Below, piece by piece: positions 8,234-16,927 of a stretch of DNA of 64,000 nt (position 1 is its first letter; every line of letters begins with the position of its first letter). The stretch covers positions 1-64,000 of the forward strand of contig NZ_JBITMQ010000008.1 in the NCBI RefSeq assembly GCF_044466355.1, read 5' to 3'. A model generated the notes under the pieces. It searched no databases. It saw only the letters and a list, made by a program, of their open reading frames with translations, and was not told the origin of the DNA. This DNA is from Actinophytocola sp044466355. Lineage in GTDB: Bacteria > Actinomycetota > Actinomycetes > Mycobacteriales > Pseudonocardiaceae. A program made the position numbers and the translations under genes.

Positions 8234-8873
8234 CGTAGTCCGGCGCCTCGAAGCTCTCCGGCAGGTGCTCGCACGGTTCCGGCGTGCCCCAGGAACGCAC
8301 CAGGGGCAGCACCCCGGCCCAGCTCGCGCCGATCCGGTCCGGCGTGAGGTCCTCCGGTTCCTCACCCGGCCCGCCGGTGCGGACCTTCACCGCGGCCTCG
8401 TGCAGGTCCAGCGCCAGCACGGCGGTCTTCGCGAACTCCTGCTTGCTCGGGCCGCGCGCGTGGTCCCACGAGCCGGGCGCGATGTGCTCGGTGATCACGC
8501 GCAGCGCGTGCAGCTTCGCGTCCGGGTCGGTGACCTGCCGCCCCACGCCGTGGATCGTGGCGGAGCGGTAGTTGACGGAGTGGTGGAACACCGCGCGGCT
8601 GTAGATGATCCCGTCGAGCAGCGTCACGTTCACGCACACCTCCGCGTCCGTGCCGCCGCGCAGGCTCGCCGCGCCGGTCGACCCGTGCACGTAGAGGGTG
8701 CCGTCCTCGTGGCCGTACCCGGTCGGCACGACCACGGGGTGGCCGTCGGGCGTGACGAACGCGAGATGGCAGATCAGTCCGGCGTCGAGCACCTGCTTCA
8801 GCGCGGCGCGGTCGGTCACGGCGCGCTTCTTGCCGCGGCGGATGGTGCTGCGTCGAGTGGGTGAGAGCGTCAC
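8199..8873 (-). CDS. Pyridoxamine 5'-phosphate oxidase-like FMN-binding split-barrel protein
   Basis: 224 aa from GTG 8873, with AGGGG close upstream. The family pattern is clear: LICHLAFVTPDGHPVVVPTG, then DGTLYVHGSTGAASLR, then VNYRSATIHGVGR. This is the NimA-like/Pyridox_ox_2 group, which binds FMN or haem; functions vary and substrates are mostly unknown. It is divergent, 72 nt away, from a MocR/PdxR-type regulator. That arrangement often means the regulator controls it and points to vitamin B6 chemistry or detoxification. Confidence 0.78.
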   Translation of the reverse strand: MTLSPTRRSTIRRGKKRAVTDRAALKQVLDAGLICHLAFVTPDGHPVVVPTGYGHEDGTLYVHGSTGAASLRGGTDAEVCVNVTLLDGIIYSRAVFHHSVNYRSATIHGVGRQVTDPDAKLHALRVITEHIAPGSWDHARGPSKQEFAKTAVLALDLHEAAVKVRTGGPGEEPEDLTPDRIGASWAGVLPLVRSWGTPEPCEHLPESFEAPDYVTRREMRDGPQ

Positions 8874-8945
8874 GTCCCCTACTGTGCCGAGCCGAGTGGC
8901 ATCATAGAAAGGGCCACGACCCCTCGATTCCGGAAGGCCACTTTC

Positions 8946-10328
8946 ATGGCCGAGACACCCGTCCTCCCGGTGGCGCTGGACCGGGAGTCGCCGACGCCGC
9001 TCGCCGTCCAGCTGGCCGAACAGCTCCGTGCGGCCGCGGGCGACGGCAGGCTCCGCAGCGGCGACCGGCTCCCGTCCACCCGTGCGCTCGCCGGTGAGCT
9101 GGGCGTCAGCAGGACCGTCACGGCCGCCGCCTACGAGCAGCTGCACGCCGAGGGCTGGATCGCGGGCAGGCACGGGTCGGGCACCTACGTCACCACCTCG
9201 CCGCCGGGCACCCTGCGCGCGGACCGCCGCCCCGCCCGCCGCGACACCGGACGGGACGACGTCGTCGACCTGACCCCGGGCTCACCGTGGGCGGAGGGCA
9301 TCGAGCAGGCGGCGTGGCGGCGGGCCTGGCGCGCGGCCTCGCACGTGACGCCGATGGTGCGGCCGCAGCGGGCCGGGCTGCCGGAGTACCGGGCGGCCGT
9401 CGCCGAACACCTGCTGCGCCACCGCGGTCTGCGCATCGGGGACAGCGACGTGCTGCTCGCGACCTCGGGCACCAGCTCGGCGGTCGCGGAGCTGGGCCGT
9501 GCCGTGCTGCGGCCCGGCGAGATGGTGGCGGTGGAGGAACCGGGCTACCAGCGGGCGGTCGGCGCGTTGCGTGCCGCGGGCCTGCGGGTCGTGCCCGCGA
9601 CCGTCGACGCCGACGGGCTGCTCGTCGACGCGATCCCGGCGAACGTGCGTGCCGTGTACTGCTCGCCCGCGCACCAGTACCCGCTCGGCGGCCGCATGTC
9701 CGCGGCGCGCCGGGTCGCCCTCGTGGAGCGGGCCCGCGAACAGGGCTGGCTCGTGATCGAGGACGACTACGACGGCGAGCTGCGCTACGACGTCGCCCCG
9801 CTGCCGCTGCTGGCCGCGCTCGCCCCGGACGTGGTCGTGCACCTCGGCACCACCAGCAAGATCCTCACCCCGACCCTCGGCATCGGCTGGCTGGTGGCGC
9901 CGCCGCCGGTGGTGACGGCCGTGCTCGCACACCGCGACGCCACCGGCATCGGCCCCGCACCCGCCGGTCAGCTCGTGGTGGTGGAGCTGGCCCGCGGCGG
10001 TGACCTCGGCAGGCACCTGCGCAGGCTGCGGCGCGAGCTGTCGGAACGCCGGTCGCTGGTGGTGGAGACCCTGGTGGCGGGCGGGGTCCGGGTGCTCGGC
10101 GACGACGCGGGCGCGCACGTCGTGGTCCCGGTGCCGACGGCCGACGACGAACGCGCGCTCGTGCGTGCCGCGCTGGAGCGGGAGCTGCTGCTCGACGGCC
10201 TCGCCCGCCACCACGTGGGCAGGGCGCGGTGGTTCGGGGTCGCCCTCGGGTACGCGGCCTGTTCGCGTGACCAGCTCAAACGCGCGCTGCCGGTGCTCGT
10301 CGAGCTGGTACGCGGGGGAGTTGGGTAG
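8946..10328 (+). CDS. MocR/PdxR-family regulator (GntR HTH fused to aminotransferase fold)
   Basis: 460 aa. A winged GntR-type helix-turn-helix fills residues 15-80 (GDRLPSTRALAGELGVSRT, then GRHGSGTYV). A class I aminotransferase-like domain follows, with IEDDYDGELRYD and the PLP-lysine segment GTTSKILTPTLGIGW. MocR proteins sense PLP or a PLP-amine adduct and switch divergent genes; the divergent split-barrel gene is the natural target. ddl starts 11 nt downstream but has its own -10-like hexamer. Confidence 0.85.
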   Translation: MAETPVLPVALDRESPTPLAVQLAEQLRAAAGDGRLRSGDRLPSTRALAGELGVSRTVTAAAYEQLHAEGWIAGRHGSGTYVTTSPPGTLRADRRPARRDTGRDDVVDLTPGSPWAEGIEQAAWRRAWRAASHVTPMVRPQRAGLPEYRAAVAEHLLRHRGLRIGDSDVLLATSGTSSAVAELGRAVLRPGEMVAVEEPGYQRAVGALRAAGLRVVPATVDADGLLVDAIPANVRAVYCSPAHQYPLGGRMSAARRVALVERAREQGWLVIEDDYDGELRYDVAPLPLLAALAPDVVVHLGTTSKILTPTLGIGWLVAPPPVVTAVLAHRDATGIGPAPAGQLVVVELARGGDLGRHLRRLRRELSERRSLVVETLVAGGVRVLGDDAGAHVVVPVPTADDERALVRAALERELLLDGLARHHVGRARWFGVALGYAACSRDQLKRALPVLVELVRGGVG

Positions 10329-10339
10329 GGTCGCGTGCC

Positions 10340-11437
10340 ATGGCCAGCCAAGAACGCGTCCGCGTGGCAGTGGTGTTCGGTGGGCAGAGCACGGAACACA
10401 CGGTGTCCTGCGTGTCCGCGGCGAGCGTGCTCGCCAACCTCGACCCGGAGCGGTTCGAGGTCCTGCCGGTCGGCATCACGCCGGAGGGCTCGTGGGTGCT
10501 CGGCCCGGCCGACCCCGCGACGCTCGCGATCGACGGCCGCACGCTGCCGAAGGTCACCTCCGGCACCGCGCTGACCCTGCCCGCCGACCCGTCGTCCGCG
10601 AGCCTCGTGGTGCTCGAACGGGGTCGCGAGGGCGAGATCCTCTCCGCTGTGGATGTGGTGTTCCCGGTGCTGCACGGCGCCTACGGCGAGGACGGCACCA
10701 TCCAGGGGCTGCTGGAGATGGTCGGCCTGCCGTACGCGGGCGCCGGGGTGCTGGCCAGTGCCGTGGCCATGGACAAGGAGTTCACGAAGAAGCTCCTGAA
10801 GGCCGAGGGCCTGCCGGTCGGCCCGTACGAGGTGCTGCACCGCGGCGACGTCACGCTGACCGGGGAACAGAAGGACCGCCTCGGCCTGCCGGTTTTCGTG
10901 AAGCCCGCGCGTGCCGGCTCGTCGACGGGCATCACGAAGGTGTCGGACTGGGCGAACCTCGACGAGGCCATCGCCACCGCCCGCGCCATCGACCCCAAGG
11001 TCCTGGTCGAGTCGATGATCGTCGGCCGCGAGGTCGAGTGCGGCGTGCTGGAGTTCCCCGACGGTCACGTCGAGGCGTCCCTGCCCGCGGAGATCCGCAT
11101 CCTCGACGACTCGCTCGAGTTCTACGACTTCGAGACCAAGTACCTCGACGACACGGCCGAACTGGACATCCCGGCCAAACTCGACGACGCGGTGACCGAC
11201 CGCCTGCGCGCGATGGCCGTGAAGGCGTTCCACGCGCTCGAGTGCCAGGGCCTGGCCCGCGTCGACTTCTTCGTCGGCCTCGACGGCACGCTGATCATCA
11301 ACGAGCTGAACACGATGCCGGGCTTCACCCCGACGTCGGCCTACCCGAAGATGTGGTCGGTCACAGGCCTCGACTACCGCACGCTGCTGTCGACCCTGAT
11401 CGACACGGCCATCGCCCGCGGCACCGGCCTCAGGTAG
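10340..11437 (+). CDS. ddl: D-alanine--D-alanine ligase
   Basis: 365 aa. It begins RVAVVFGGQSTEHTVSCVSA, the ligase N-terminus, and has the ATP-grasp blocks FPVLHGAYGEDGTIQGLLE, FVKPARAGSSTGI and RVDFFVGLDGTLIINELNTMPG. The last carries the metal-binding Glu/Asn. It makes the D-Ala-D-Ala dipeptide for peptidoglycan. TAGGGT (10326-10331) ends 8 nt before the ATG and no Shine-Dalgarno is visible, so a leaderless transcript is likely. The 3' end overlaps the convergent DUF3515 gene by 8 nt. Confidence 0.95.
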   Translation: MASQERVRVAVVFGGQSTEHTVSCVSAASVLANLDPERFEVLPVGITPEGSWVLGPADPATLAIDGRTLPKVTSGTALTLPADPSSASLVVLERGREGEILSAVDVVFPVLHGAYGEDGTIQGLLEMVGLPYAGAGVLASAVAMDKEFTKKLLKAEGLPVGPYEVLHRGDVTLTGEQKDRLGLPVFVKPARAGSSTGITKVSDWANLDEAIATARAIDPKVLVESMIVGREVECGVLEFPDGHVEASLPAEIRILDDSLEFYDFETKYLDDTAELDIPAKLDDAVTDRLRAMAVKAFHALECQGLARVDFFVGLDGTLIINELNTMPGFTPTSAYPKMWSVTGLDYRTLLSTLIDTAIARGTGLR

Positions 11438-11984
11438 CGGGCAGGACCTTCGCGATCGTCGCCGACATCTCCTGTATCACGCCCGTGCCCGCGTCGTCGG
11501 GGATCGTCAGCGCCACGTACACCGGGCGGTCGACCGTGTACCAGGTGCTCGCGCCGTCACCCTCGACCGGCAGCCAGTTCACCTTCGAGATGGTGCGCAG
11601 CTGCGCGGTCGGCGCGTACTGGGCCGGTTTGGGCAGCCCGCAGCGCAGCACGACCGGCTCGCCCTGGTCGCCCGCCCACGCTGCCGCGGCCGGGGGAGCG
11701 GGGTCGGCGAGGGGGAGCCGTGCCAGCTCCTCGCCCTTGCTCGGCAGGTTCGCGGGCAGCGAGTCGACGAGCTTGGTGCACTCGGGTGCGTCCGCGTCCG
11801 GTGCCTCCACACCGGCCAGTGCGAGCGGGCCGGAGCGGGCGGACGGGGTGGTCGTCGGGGCTGCGGTGTTCGTGTCGTCACCGCCGCCGAGGACCTTGCT
11901 CGCGACGATGACACCCACCACGAGCACCGCGGCGATGCCCGCCGCGACGAACAGGGTCACACGGGACAGGGGTTGCTCGGACAC
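11430..11984 (-). CDS. DUF3515 membrane-anchored protein
   Basis: 184 aa beginning at a GTG (SEQPLSRVTLF). An N-terminal transmembrane helix covers about residues 8-30 and is followed by a Thr/Ala-rich extracellular spacer. A globular domain then carries DAPECTKLVDSLPANL, VLRCGLPKPAQY and WYTVDRPVYVALTIPDDAG. A DUF3515 gene beside ddlA and thiL is conserved in mycobacteria, but its function is unknown. The two extracellular Cys residues could form a disulfide. Confidence 0.75.
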   Translation of the reverse strand: MSEQPLSRVTLFVAAGIAAVLVVGVIVASKVLGGGDDTNTAAPTTTPSARSGPLALAGVEAPDADAPECTKLVDSLPANLPSKGEELARLPLADPAPPAAAAWAGDQGEPVVLRCGLPKPAQYAPTAQLRTISKVNWLPVEGDGASTWYTVDRPVYVALTIPDDAGTGVIQEMSATIAKVLPAT

Positions 11985-12003
11985 GCCCCAACTACAGCAC
12001 GGG

Positions 12004-12237
12004 TCAGAGGTGGACGACCGGGCAGGTGAGGGTTCGGGTGATCCCGTCCACGTTCTGGATGCGCGCCACGACCAGCTGGCCGAGCAGGTCGACGTTGTCG
12101 GCCTCGGCCCGCACGATCACGTCATAGGGTCCGGTGACATCCTCCGCGGTCGTCACACCCTGGATCTGTGCGATCTTGGCCGCGACCGCGGCGGCTTGGC
12201 CGACCTCGGTCTGGATGAGGATGTATGCGTGGACCAC
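12004..12237 (-). CDS. Stand-alone Lrp/AsnC ligand-binding (RAM) domain protein
   Basis: 77 aa: HAYILIQTEVGQAAAVAAKI to DGITRTLTCPVVHL. This is the small-molecule-binding, oligomerising domain of Lrp/AsnC regulators without the DNA-binding half; GPYDVIVRAEADN is its usual core. Such short proteins are common in actinobacteria and may bind an amino acid and associate with full Lrp proteins. Which ligand is unknown. It is divergent from thiL. Confidence 0.8.
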   Translation of the reverse strand: MVHAYILIQTEVGQAAAVAAKIAQIQGVTTAEDVTGPYDVIVRAEADNVDLLGQLVVARIQNVDGITRTLTCPVVHL

Positions 12238-12339
12238 GGCGCGCCCCTTCGTGTCTAGCTGGACTCAAGAGGTAGGAACGTGAGCAGCAAAAGGTACCGC
12301 AGTTCCGGATCGTTTGGGGATCCGACTATCGGAGGTGTC

Positions 12340-13317
12340 GTGGCCGACAATAGAGGAGGCCCAGCTCATGATCCACCCGAGACCGTCGCGGATGTGGGTG
12401 AGTTCGGACTGATCGGGCGGGTGACGGCGGGGCGCAGGCAGCCGCCGACGACCCTGATCGGTCCCGGCGACGACGCCGCGCTCGTCGCCGCCGCCGACTC
12501 GCGGGTGGTCGCGAGCACCGACGTGCTCGTCGAGGGTGTCCACTTCAGACTCGACTGGTCGGCGCCGGAACACGTTGGGCGCAAAGCGATCGCGGTCAAC
12601 ATGGCGGACATCGCGGCCATGGGTGCGGTGCCCACCGCGCTGCTCGTCGGGCTCGCCTGCCCGAAGACCACGAAGGCCGAGGTGGCCGAGGCGCTCGCCG
12701 CGGGCATGTGGCAGGAGGCGGGCCGCGCGGGTGCGGGCCTCGTGGGTGGCGATGTGGTCACGGCCGGCGAGATCGTGATCTCTGTCACCGCATTGGGTGA
12801 CCTGCAGGGCCGCGAGCCCGTCACGAGGGGTGGCGCCATGCCGGGCGACGTGGTCGCGGTGGCAGGCCGCCTCGGCTGGTCGGCCGCCGGGCTCGCAGTG
12901 CTCGGCCGCGGGTTCCGTTCACCGGTGCAGGTGGTCGGCGCCTACCGGGTGCCGGAGCCGCCGTACGAGGCCGGTCCGCAGGCCGCGCTCGCCGGCGCGA
13001 CCGCGATGATCGACATCTCCGACGGGCTGCTCGCCGACCTCGGCCACCTCTGCGAGGAGTCCAATGTGGCCATCGACGTGCGCACCGACCTGCTCGAGGT
13101 GCCGCAGCGGCTCGTCGACGTGGCGACCGCGCTGGGCGCCGACCCCGTGCGCTGGGTCCTGACCGGTGGCGAGGATCACGCGCTGGTCGCGACGTTCCCC
13201 GAACCGGCCGCGGTACCGGACGGCTGGCGCGCGATCGGCACCGTGACCAGGGGAAGTGCGGTCACCGTGGACGGGGGGACGTACGCGGGCGGGGCCGGTT
13301 GGCAGCATTTCCGGTGA
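12340..13317 (+). CDS. thiL: Thiamine-monophosphate kinase
   Basis: 325 aa from GTG 12340 (VADNRGGP), with GGAGG 4 nt upstream; an upstream GTG at 12280 lacks such a site. It phosphorylates thiamine monophosphate to the pyrophosphate cofactor. AIRS-fold motifs are IGPGDDAALV, STDVLVEGVHFRLDW, AVNMADIAAMGA, GLVGGDVV, MIDISDGLLADLGH and VLTGGEDHALVATF. The stop is nested in the GTGA start of the next gene. No TPP riboswitch is visible upstream. Confidence 0.92.
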   Translation: MADNRGGPAHDPPETVADVGEFGLIGRVTAGRRQPPTTLIGPGDDAALVAAADSRVVASTDVLVEGVHFRLDWSAPEHVGRKAIAVNMADIAAMGAVPTALLVGLACPKTTKAEVAEALAAGMWQEAGRAGAGLVGGDVVTAGEIVISVTALGDLQGREPVTRGGAMPGDVVAVAGRLGWSAAGLAVLGRGFRSPVQVVGAYRVPEPPYEAGPQAALAGATAMIDISDGLLADLGHLCEESNVAIDVRTDLLEVPQRLVDVATALGADPVRWVLTGGEDHALVATFPEPAAVPDGWRAIGTVTRGSAVTVDGGTYAGGAGWQHFR

Positions 13318-13814
13318 CGGTGGCGTACGTCAGAATCGCGTCCGTGCGGATCGAAGTGCGGACCTACGACCACCCGGACGCGGTGGCGTTGATCGCGGAC
13401 GTGCAGCAGGAGTACGTGGTGCGGTACGGCGAGGTGGACCTGACGCCGGTGGACCCGGCCGAGTTCGCCCCGCCGCGGGGGTTGTTCCTCGTGGCCTACG
13501 TGGACGACGTGCCCGCCGCGTGCGGTGGCTGGCGGGCACACGGCACGGAGGTCGAGCTGAAGCGGATGTACGTGCGGCCGTCGTGCCGCGGCCGCGGCCT
13601 GGCGCGGGCCGTGCTGGCGGAGCTGGAGCGGACGGCGGCCGAGGCCGGGTACACCAGGCTGGTCCTGGAGACCGGTCAGCGGCAGCCGGAGGCGATCGCC
13701 CTGTACACGTCGGCCGGGTACACGCCCGTACCGGCGTTCGGGTACTACGCGGAGGCGCCGGAAGCGGTGCACCTCGGGAAGCCGTTGGAGGTCGCGTGCC
13801 CATCTACGCCCTAG
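13314..13814 (+). CDS. GNAT-family N-acetyltransferase
   Basis: 166 aa. The GTG at 13314 overlaps the thiL TGA (GTGA), so translation is coupled; a later GTG at 13344 (VRIEVRTYDHP) would also give a full domain. Acetyl-CoA-binding motif A is LKRMYVRPSCRGRGLARAVL, followed by ALYTSAGYTPVPAFGYY. The acceptor cannot be told from sequence. It sits between thiL and a hexapeptide-repeat gene that it overlaps by 19 nt, so all three are one operon. Confidence 0.8.
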   Translation: MTVAYVRIASVRIEVRTYDHPDAVALIADVQQEYVVRYGEVDLTPVDPAEFAPPRGLFLVAYVDDVPAACGGWRAHGTEVELKRMYVRPSCRGRGLARAVLAELERTAAEAGYTRLVLETGQRQPEAIALYTSAGYTPVPAFGYYAEAPEAVHLGKPLEVACPSTP

Positions 13815-14317
13815 GCGACAGGGAACCGGACATCCACCCGGACGCCTACGTGCACCCGGACGCGACGGTGATCGGTGACGTCACGATCGGCGCGTTCGCG
13901 TCGGTGTGGCCGCAGGCGGTGCTGCGCGGCGACGCGGGCTCGATCACCGTCGGCGCGCGGACGTCGGTGCAGGACGGCACGGTCGTGCACTGCACCCGGT
14001 GGCACCCGGCGATCATCGGCGCGGACTCGGTCGTCGGCCACAACGCGCACATCGAGGGCGCGACGGTCGGGCAACGGTGCATGATCGCGTCGGGTTCGGT
14101 GCTGCTCAACGGTTCCGTGGTCGAGGACGGCGCCGTGCTCGGCGCGGGCGCGGTGATGTCGTTCAACGGTCACCTGCCCGCGCACCGCATGGCGCTGGGC
14201 GTTCCGGCGAAGGTGCGCGAGGGCTACGAGGTGCCCGCGGACATGGTCTCGGGCATCGTGGAGAACTACGTGCAGCGGGTTTCCGAGTACAGGGCGGGGC
14301 TGCGCAGGCTGTCCTGA
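13796..14317 (+). CDS. Gamma-carbonic anhydrase-like left-handed beta-helix protein
   Basis: 173 aa from GTG 13796, preceded by GGAGG inside the previous gene. Hexapeptide repeats run from about residue 18 to 125 (ATVIGDVTIGAFASVW, SVLLNGSVVEDGAVLGAGAV). The metal region has H65 (TVVHC) and H82 (VGHNAHIEG). In classical gamma-carbonic anhydrases a third His lies five residues after the second; that place is E87 here. H85 could substitute. It may therefore be a non-carbonic-anhydrase member, for example CoA- or metabolite-binding. Confidence 0.8.
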   Translation: MPIYALGDREPDIHPDAYVHPDATVIGDVTIGAFASVWPQAVLRGDAGSITVGARTSVQDGTVVHCTRWHPAIIGADSVVGHNAHIEGATVGQRCMIASGSVLLNGSVVEDGAVLGAGAVMSFNGHLPAHRMALGVPAKVREGYEVPADMVSGIVENYVQRVSEYRAGLRRLS

Positions 14318-14339
14318 CGGTAGGGATAAAGTCGCCCGC

Positions 14340-15017
14340 GTGACCGCACGACCGCTGCACGAGATCGTCGAGGCCGGCTGGGCGGAAGCGCTCGCGCCCG
14401 CCGCCGACCGCATCACTGCCATGGGGGACTTCCTGCGCGCGGAGATCGCCGCGGGCCGCGAGTACCTGCCGTCCGGGGAGAACGTGCTGCGGGCGTTCAA
14501 GCAGCCGTTCGCCGACGTGCGGGTGCTGATCGTCGGCCAGGACCCGTACCCGACGCCGGGCCACCCCATCGGCCTGTGCTTCTCCGTGGCCCCGGACGTC
14601 CGCCCGCTGCCGAAGAGCCTGGTGAACATCTACAAGGAGTACTGCGAGGACCTCGGTCACCCCATGCCGGCCAACGGCGACCTCGGCCCGTGGACCGAGC
14701 GTGGTGTGCTCCTGCTCAACAGGGCGCTCACCGTGCAGCCCGGCCGCCCGAACTCCCACCAGGGCAAGGGCTGGGAAGAGGTCACCGAGCAGGCGATCCG
14801 CGCGCTTGCCGCGCGAGGTGGCCCGCTGGTCGCGATCCTGTGGGGCCGCAACGCGCGGAACCTCAAGCCGTTGCTGGACCCGGTGCCGTGCATCGAGTCC
14901 GCGCACCCGAGCCCGCTGTCGGCGCACAACGGCTTCTTCGGCTCCCGCCCGTTCAGCCGGGCGAACGAACTGCTGGAGAAGCAGGGCGCGTCGGCGATCG
15001 ACTGGAAGCTCCCGTAA
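14340..15017 (+). CDS. ung: Uracil-DNA glycosylase, family 1
   Basis: 225 aa from GTG 14340. It removes uracil from DNA to start base-excision repair. Catalytic motif A is VGQDPYPTPGHPIGLCFSV, with the water-activating Asp; family members usually have GQDPYH, and the Pro is an actinobacterial-type variant. Motif B is ESAHPSPLSAHNGFFGSRPF, with the leucine/His loop. TAAAGT (14327-14332) lies 7 nt before the start without a ribosome site, suggesting leaderless initiation. Confidence 0.95.
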   Translation: MTARPLHEIVEAGWAEALAPAADRITAMGDFLRAEIAAGREYLPSGENVLRAFKQPFADVRVLIVGQDPYPTPGHPIGLCFSVAPDVRPLPKSLVNIYKEYCEDLGHPMPANGDLGPWTERGVLLLNRALTVQPGRPNSHQGKGWEEVTEQAIRALAARGGPLVAILWGRNARNLKPLLDPVPCIESAHPSPLSAHNGFFGSRPFSRANELLEKQGASAIDWKLP

Positions 15018-15027
15018 CGGCGCCTGG

Positions 15028-15384
15028 TCAGAAGGCCGGGTCGTCGATGACCCACCGCCAGGTGCCGTCCGGTTGCCGCCGTACCACCTCGGCGGTCGTG
15101 TTGCCCGCCTCCTCTCCGGTGCTCAGCCGGGCGTGCCACGTGACGGACGTGAGGGCGATGTCGCCGGAGACGATCACCTTGCGGGTCCTGCCGTCGATGT
15201 GCTCGATCGTCGACAGCAGTTCGTCGATCATCGCGCGCAGTGCCTGTTCGCCGGTGCGGGTCGTACCGTCCAGGTGCACCGCGGTGCCCGCCGGTTCGTA
15301 GAGCGCCAGCAGCGCGTCGGCGTCCTTGGCGTTGACGGCCGCGCTGAACAGGTCGTGCAGCTGGGCCGGCTCGGTGGCGGGCAT
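15028..15384 (-). CDS. SnoaL-like/DUF4440 NTF2-fold protein
   Basis: 118 aa from ATG 15384 with AGGAGG upstream. The NTF2-like pattern is visible: LHDLFSAAVNAKDADALLAL near the start, then TGEQALRAMIDELLS, then a final strand TWRWVIDDPAF. Members act as small-molecule isomerases, cyclases or unknown ketosteroid-like binders; no catalytic pair can be assigned. It is divergent from a LuxR-type regulator with about 110 nt between, which suggests regulation by it. Confidence 0.7.
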   Translation of the reverse strand: MPATEPAQLHDLFSAAVNAKDADALLALYEPAGTAVHLDGTTRTGEQALRAMIDELLSTIEHIDGRTRKVIVSGDIALTSVTWHARLSTGEEAGNTTAEVVRRQPDGTWRWVIDDPAF

Positions 15385-15496
15385 GCAACCTCCTCTGATC
15401 GTGTTGTGCCGATCCTGAGCGCTGGCGGCAGGGCCGTGCCATCCCGTGTTCGCGGGGGTTCTCCCGCCGAACACGCGTCGGCGATACTGGCGTTCG

Positions 15497-16528
15497 ATGA
15501 ACGCACGTGACTCGGCCAGGGCGGCGATCGAGGACGCCTGTGCCACCGCGGTGTCCCTGCCGGACCTGTTCGCCGAGGTCGCGGACGGCCTCGCGCGGGC
15601 AGTGCCCGTCGACGCCCACTGCCTCAACGGCCTGGACCTCGTCACGCTGCAGGAGACCTTCGCCCACCACGACCTGCGTCCCGCGCCCGCGGTCATCGCC
15701 CGGTTCTTCGAGATCGAGACCGGTGGGCGGGACGTCAACGCGGTGCCCGTGCTCGCCCGCGACCCGGTCGGCGCAGCCACCCTGGACCAGGCCACCGGAG
15801 GCGACCCGGCGCGCAGCGCCCGCTACCGGGACGTGCTGCGACCACTCGGCCTCGCCCGTGAGCTGCGGGTCGTCGTCCGGGACCGGCGGGTCCCGTGGGG
15901 CATGCTCAACCTGTTCCGCGGCGGGAACGCACCCGACTTCTCCGCCGGCGAGCTGCGGTTCGTGGCCTCCCTGGGCCGGACCATCGCCGACGGCATCCGC
16001 CGCACCCTCCTGCTCGGGGCGGTCGACGCCCGGCACGACGACCTCGGGCCCGGCGTGCTGATCGTCGACCCGGAACGGCCGGAGCGGGTGCACCACCGGT
16101 CCGCGACCGCGGCACGCCGCCTCGATGGTCTCGGCGACGCCGACTGGCACGTCGCCAGGGTCGCGCGGCAGGCGCACGCCGCGGGGGAGACCGCGCGGGC
16201 CCAGGTGTGTTCGCGGGACGGAAGCTGGCTGACCCTGCACGCCGAGCCGTACGCCGGGGCCGGCAGTCCGCTCGTCTCCGTGGTCGTCGAGCCGACCCGG
16301 CCCGCGGACATCGCCCGCCTGGTCGTCGAGGCCTACGGGCTGTCCGCGCGTGAGCAGGAGATCGTCCGGCTGCTCGCCAACGGCCACACGAACGGCGAGA
16401 TCTCACGGCGGCTGGGGCTGTCCCAGTACACCGTCGGCGACCACGTCAAGAGCGTGTTCGGCAAGCTGGCCGTGCGCAGCCGGACCGAGCTGGTCGCGCG
16501 GCTGTTCATGGATCCCGTCACCTCGTGA
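15497..16528 (+). CDS. LuxR-family transcriptional regulator
   Basis: 343 aa from ATG 15497. The C-terminus is a LuxR helix-turn-helix (YGLSAREQEIVRLLANGHTN, then QYTVGDHVKSVFGKLAVRSR). The first 270 residues are a GAF-like sensory part with FVASLGRTIADGI; it lacks the TTATRMRM-type ATPase motifs of large MalT-like regulators. The likely target is the divergent SnoaL-like gene. The signal is unknown. Confidence 0.8.
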   Translation: MNARDSARAAIEDACATAVSLPDLFAEVADGLARAVPVDAHCLNGLDLVTLQETFAHHDLRPAPAVIARFFEIETGGRDVNAVPVLARDPVGAATLDQATGGDPARSARYRDVLRPLGLARELRVVVRDRRVPWGMLNLFRGGNAPDFSAGELRFVASLGRTIADGIRRTLLLGAVDARHDDLGPGVLIVDPERPERVHHRSATAARRLDGLGDADWHVARVARQAHAAGETARAQVCSRDGSWLTLHAEPYAGAGSPLVSVVVEPTRPADIARLVVEAYGLSAREQEIVRLLANGHTNGEISRRLGLSQYTVGDHVKSVFGKLAVRSRTELVARLFMDPVTS

Positions 16529-16537
16529 CGGTCCGGG

Positions 16538-16588
16538 CACAGCAAACCGGGCCGCTGGCAGTGCCAGGGCCCGGCTCGATGCTCTGTG
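16538..16588. terminator. Bidirectional terminator between the LuxR gene and rpmB
   Basis: CCGGGCC (16547-16553) pairs with GGCCCGG (16568-16574), with an inner stem TGGCA-g-TGCCA. Outer CACAGCA and TGCTCTGTG extend the stem. It lies between convergent genes. Confidence 0.75.
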
Positions 16589-16600
16589 TTGCGCTCGGTT

Positions 16601-16792
16601 CTACCCGCGGGTGACCTTGCCTGCCTTCAGGCAGGAGGTGCACACGTTCAGACGCTTGCGCTGCGAGACGCCGATCTTCGCGTGCACGGTCTGAATGTTC
16701 GGGTTCCACCGGCGGCTCGTACGCCGGTGCGAGTGCGAGACCGACTTGCCGAAGCCTGGCCCCTTGCCACAGACGTCGCAGACGGCAGCCAC
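16601..16792 (-). CDS. rpmB: 50S ribosomal protein L28 (zinc-binding form)
   Basis: 63 aa from GTG 16792, with AAGGAG 8 nt upstream. The sequence AAVCDVCGKGPGFGKSVSHSHRR through SQRKRLNVCTSCLKAGKV is L28. It keeps both CxxC pairs (CDVC, CTSC), so this is the zinc-binding C+ paralogue. Actinobacteria often hold a zinc-free second copy induced by Zur under zinc limitation; none is in this window. Confidence 0.95.
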   Translation of the reverse strand: MAAVCDVCGKGPGFGKSVSHSHRRTSRRWNPNIQTVHAKIGVSQRKRLNVCTSCLKAGKVTRG

Positions 16793-16927
16793 GTCAGGCA
16801 CTCCTTTCAACAGTGGAAACTGGCCGACCGGCCAGCAAGCTCGCGCGGCCCGGCTCACACCAGGCTGGCAAACACAGGGTAACGGCTCGCGATCCGACCC
16901 TCCAACCCGCCCCACTAGTCTGCTGAA

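Noticed and set aside
12240..12340. Possible TPP riboswitch upstream of thiL
   Set aside because: I looked for the CUGAGA and ACCUGA conserved blocks and found neither in order; the gap is too short.
12369..12371. ATG with AGGAGG upstream as the thiL start
   Set aside because: It is out of frame with thiL (29 nt after GTG 12340).
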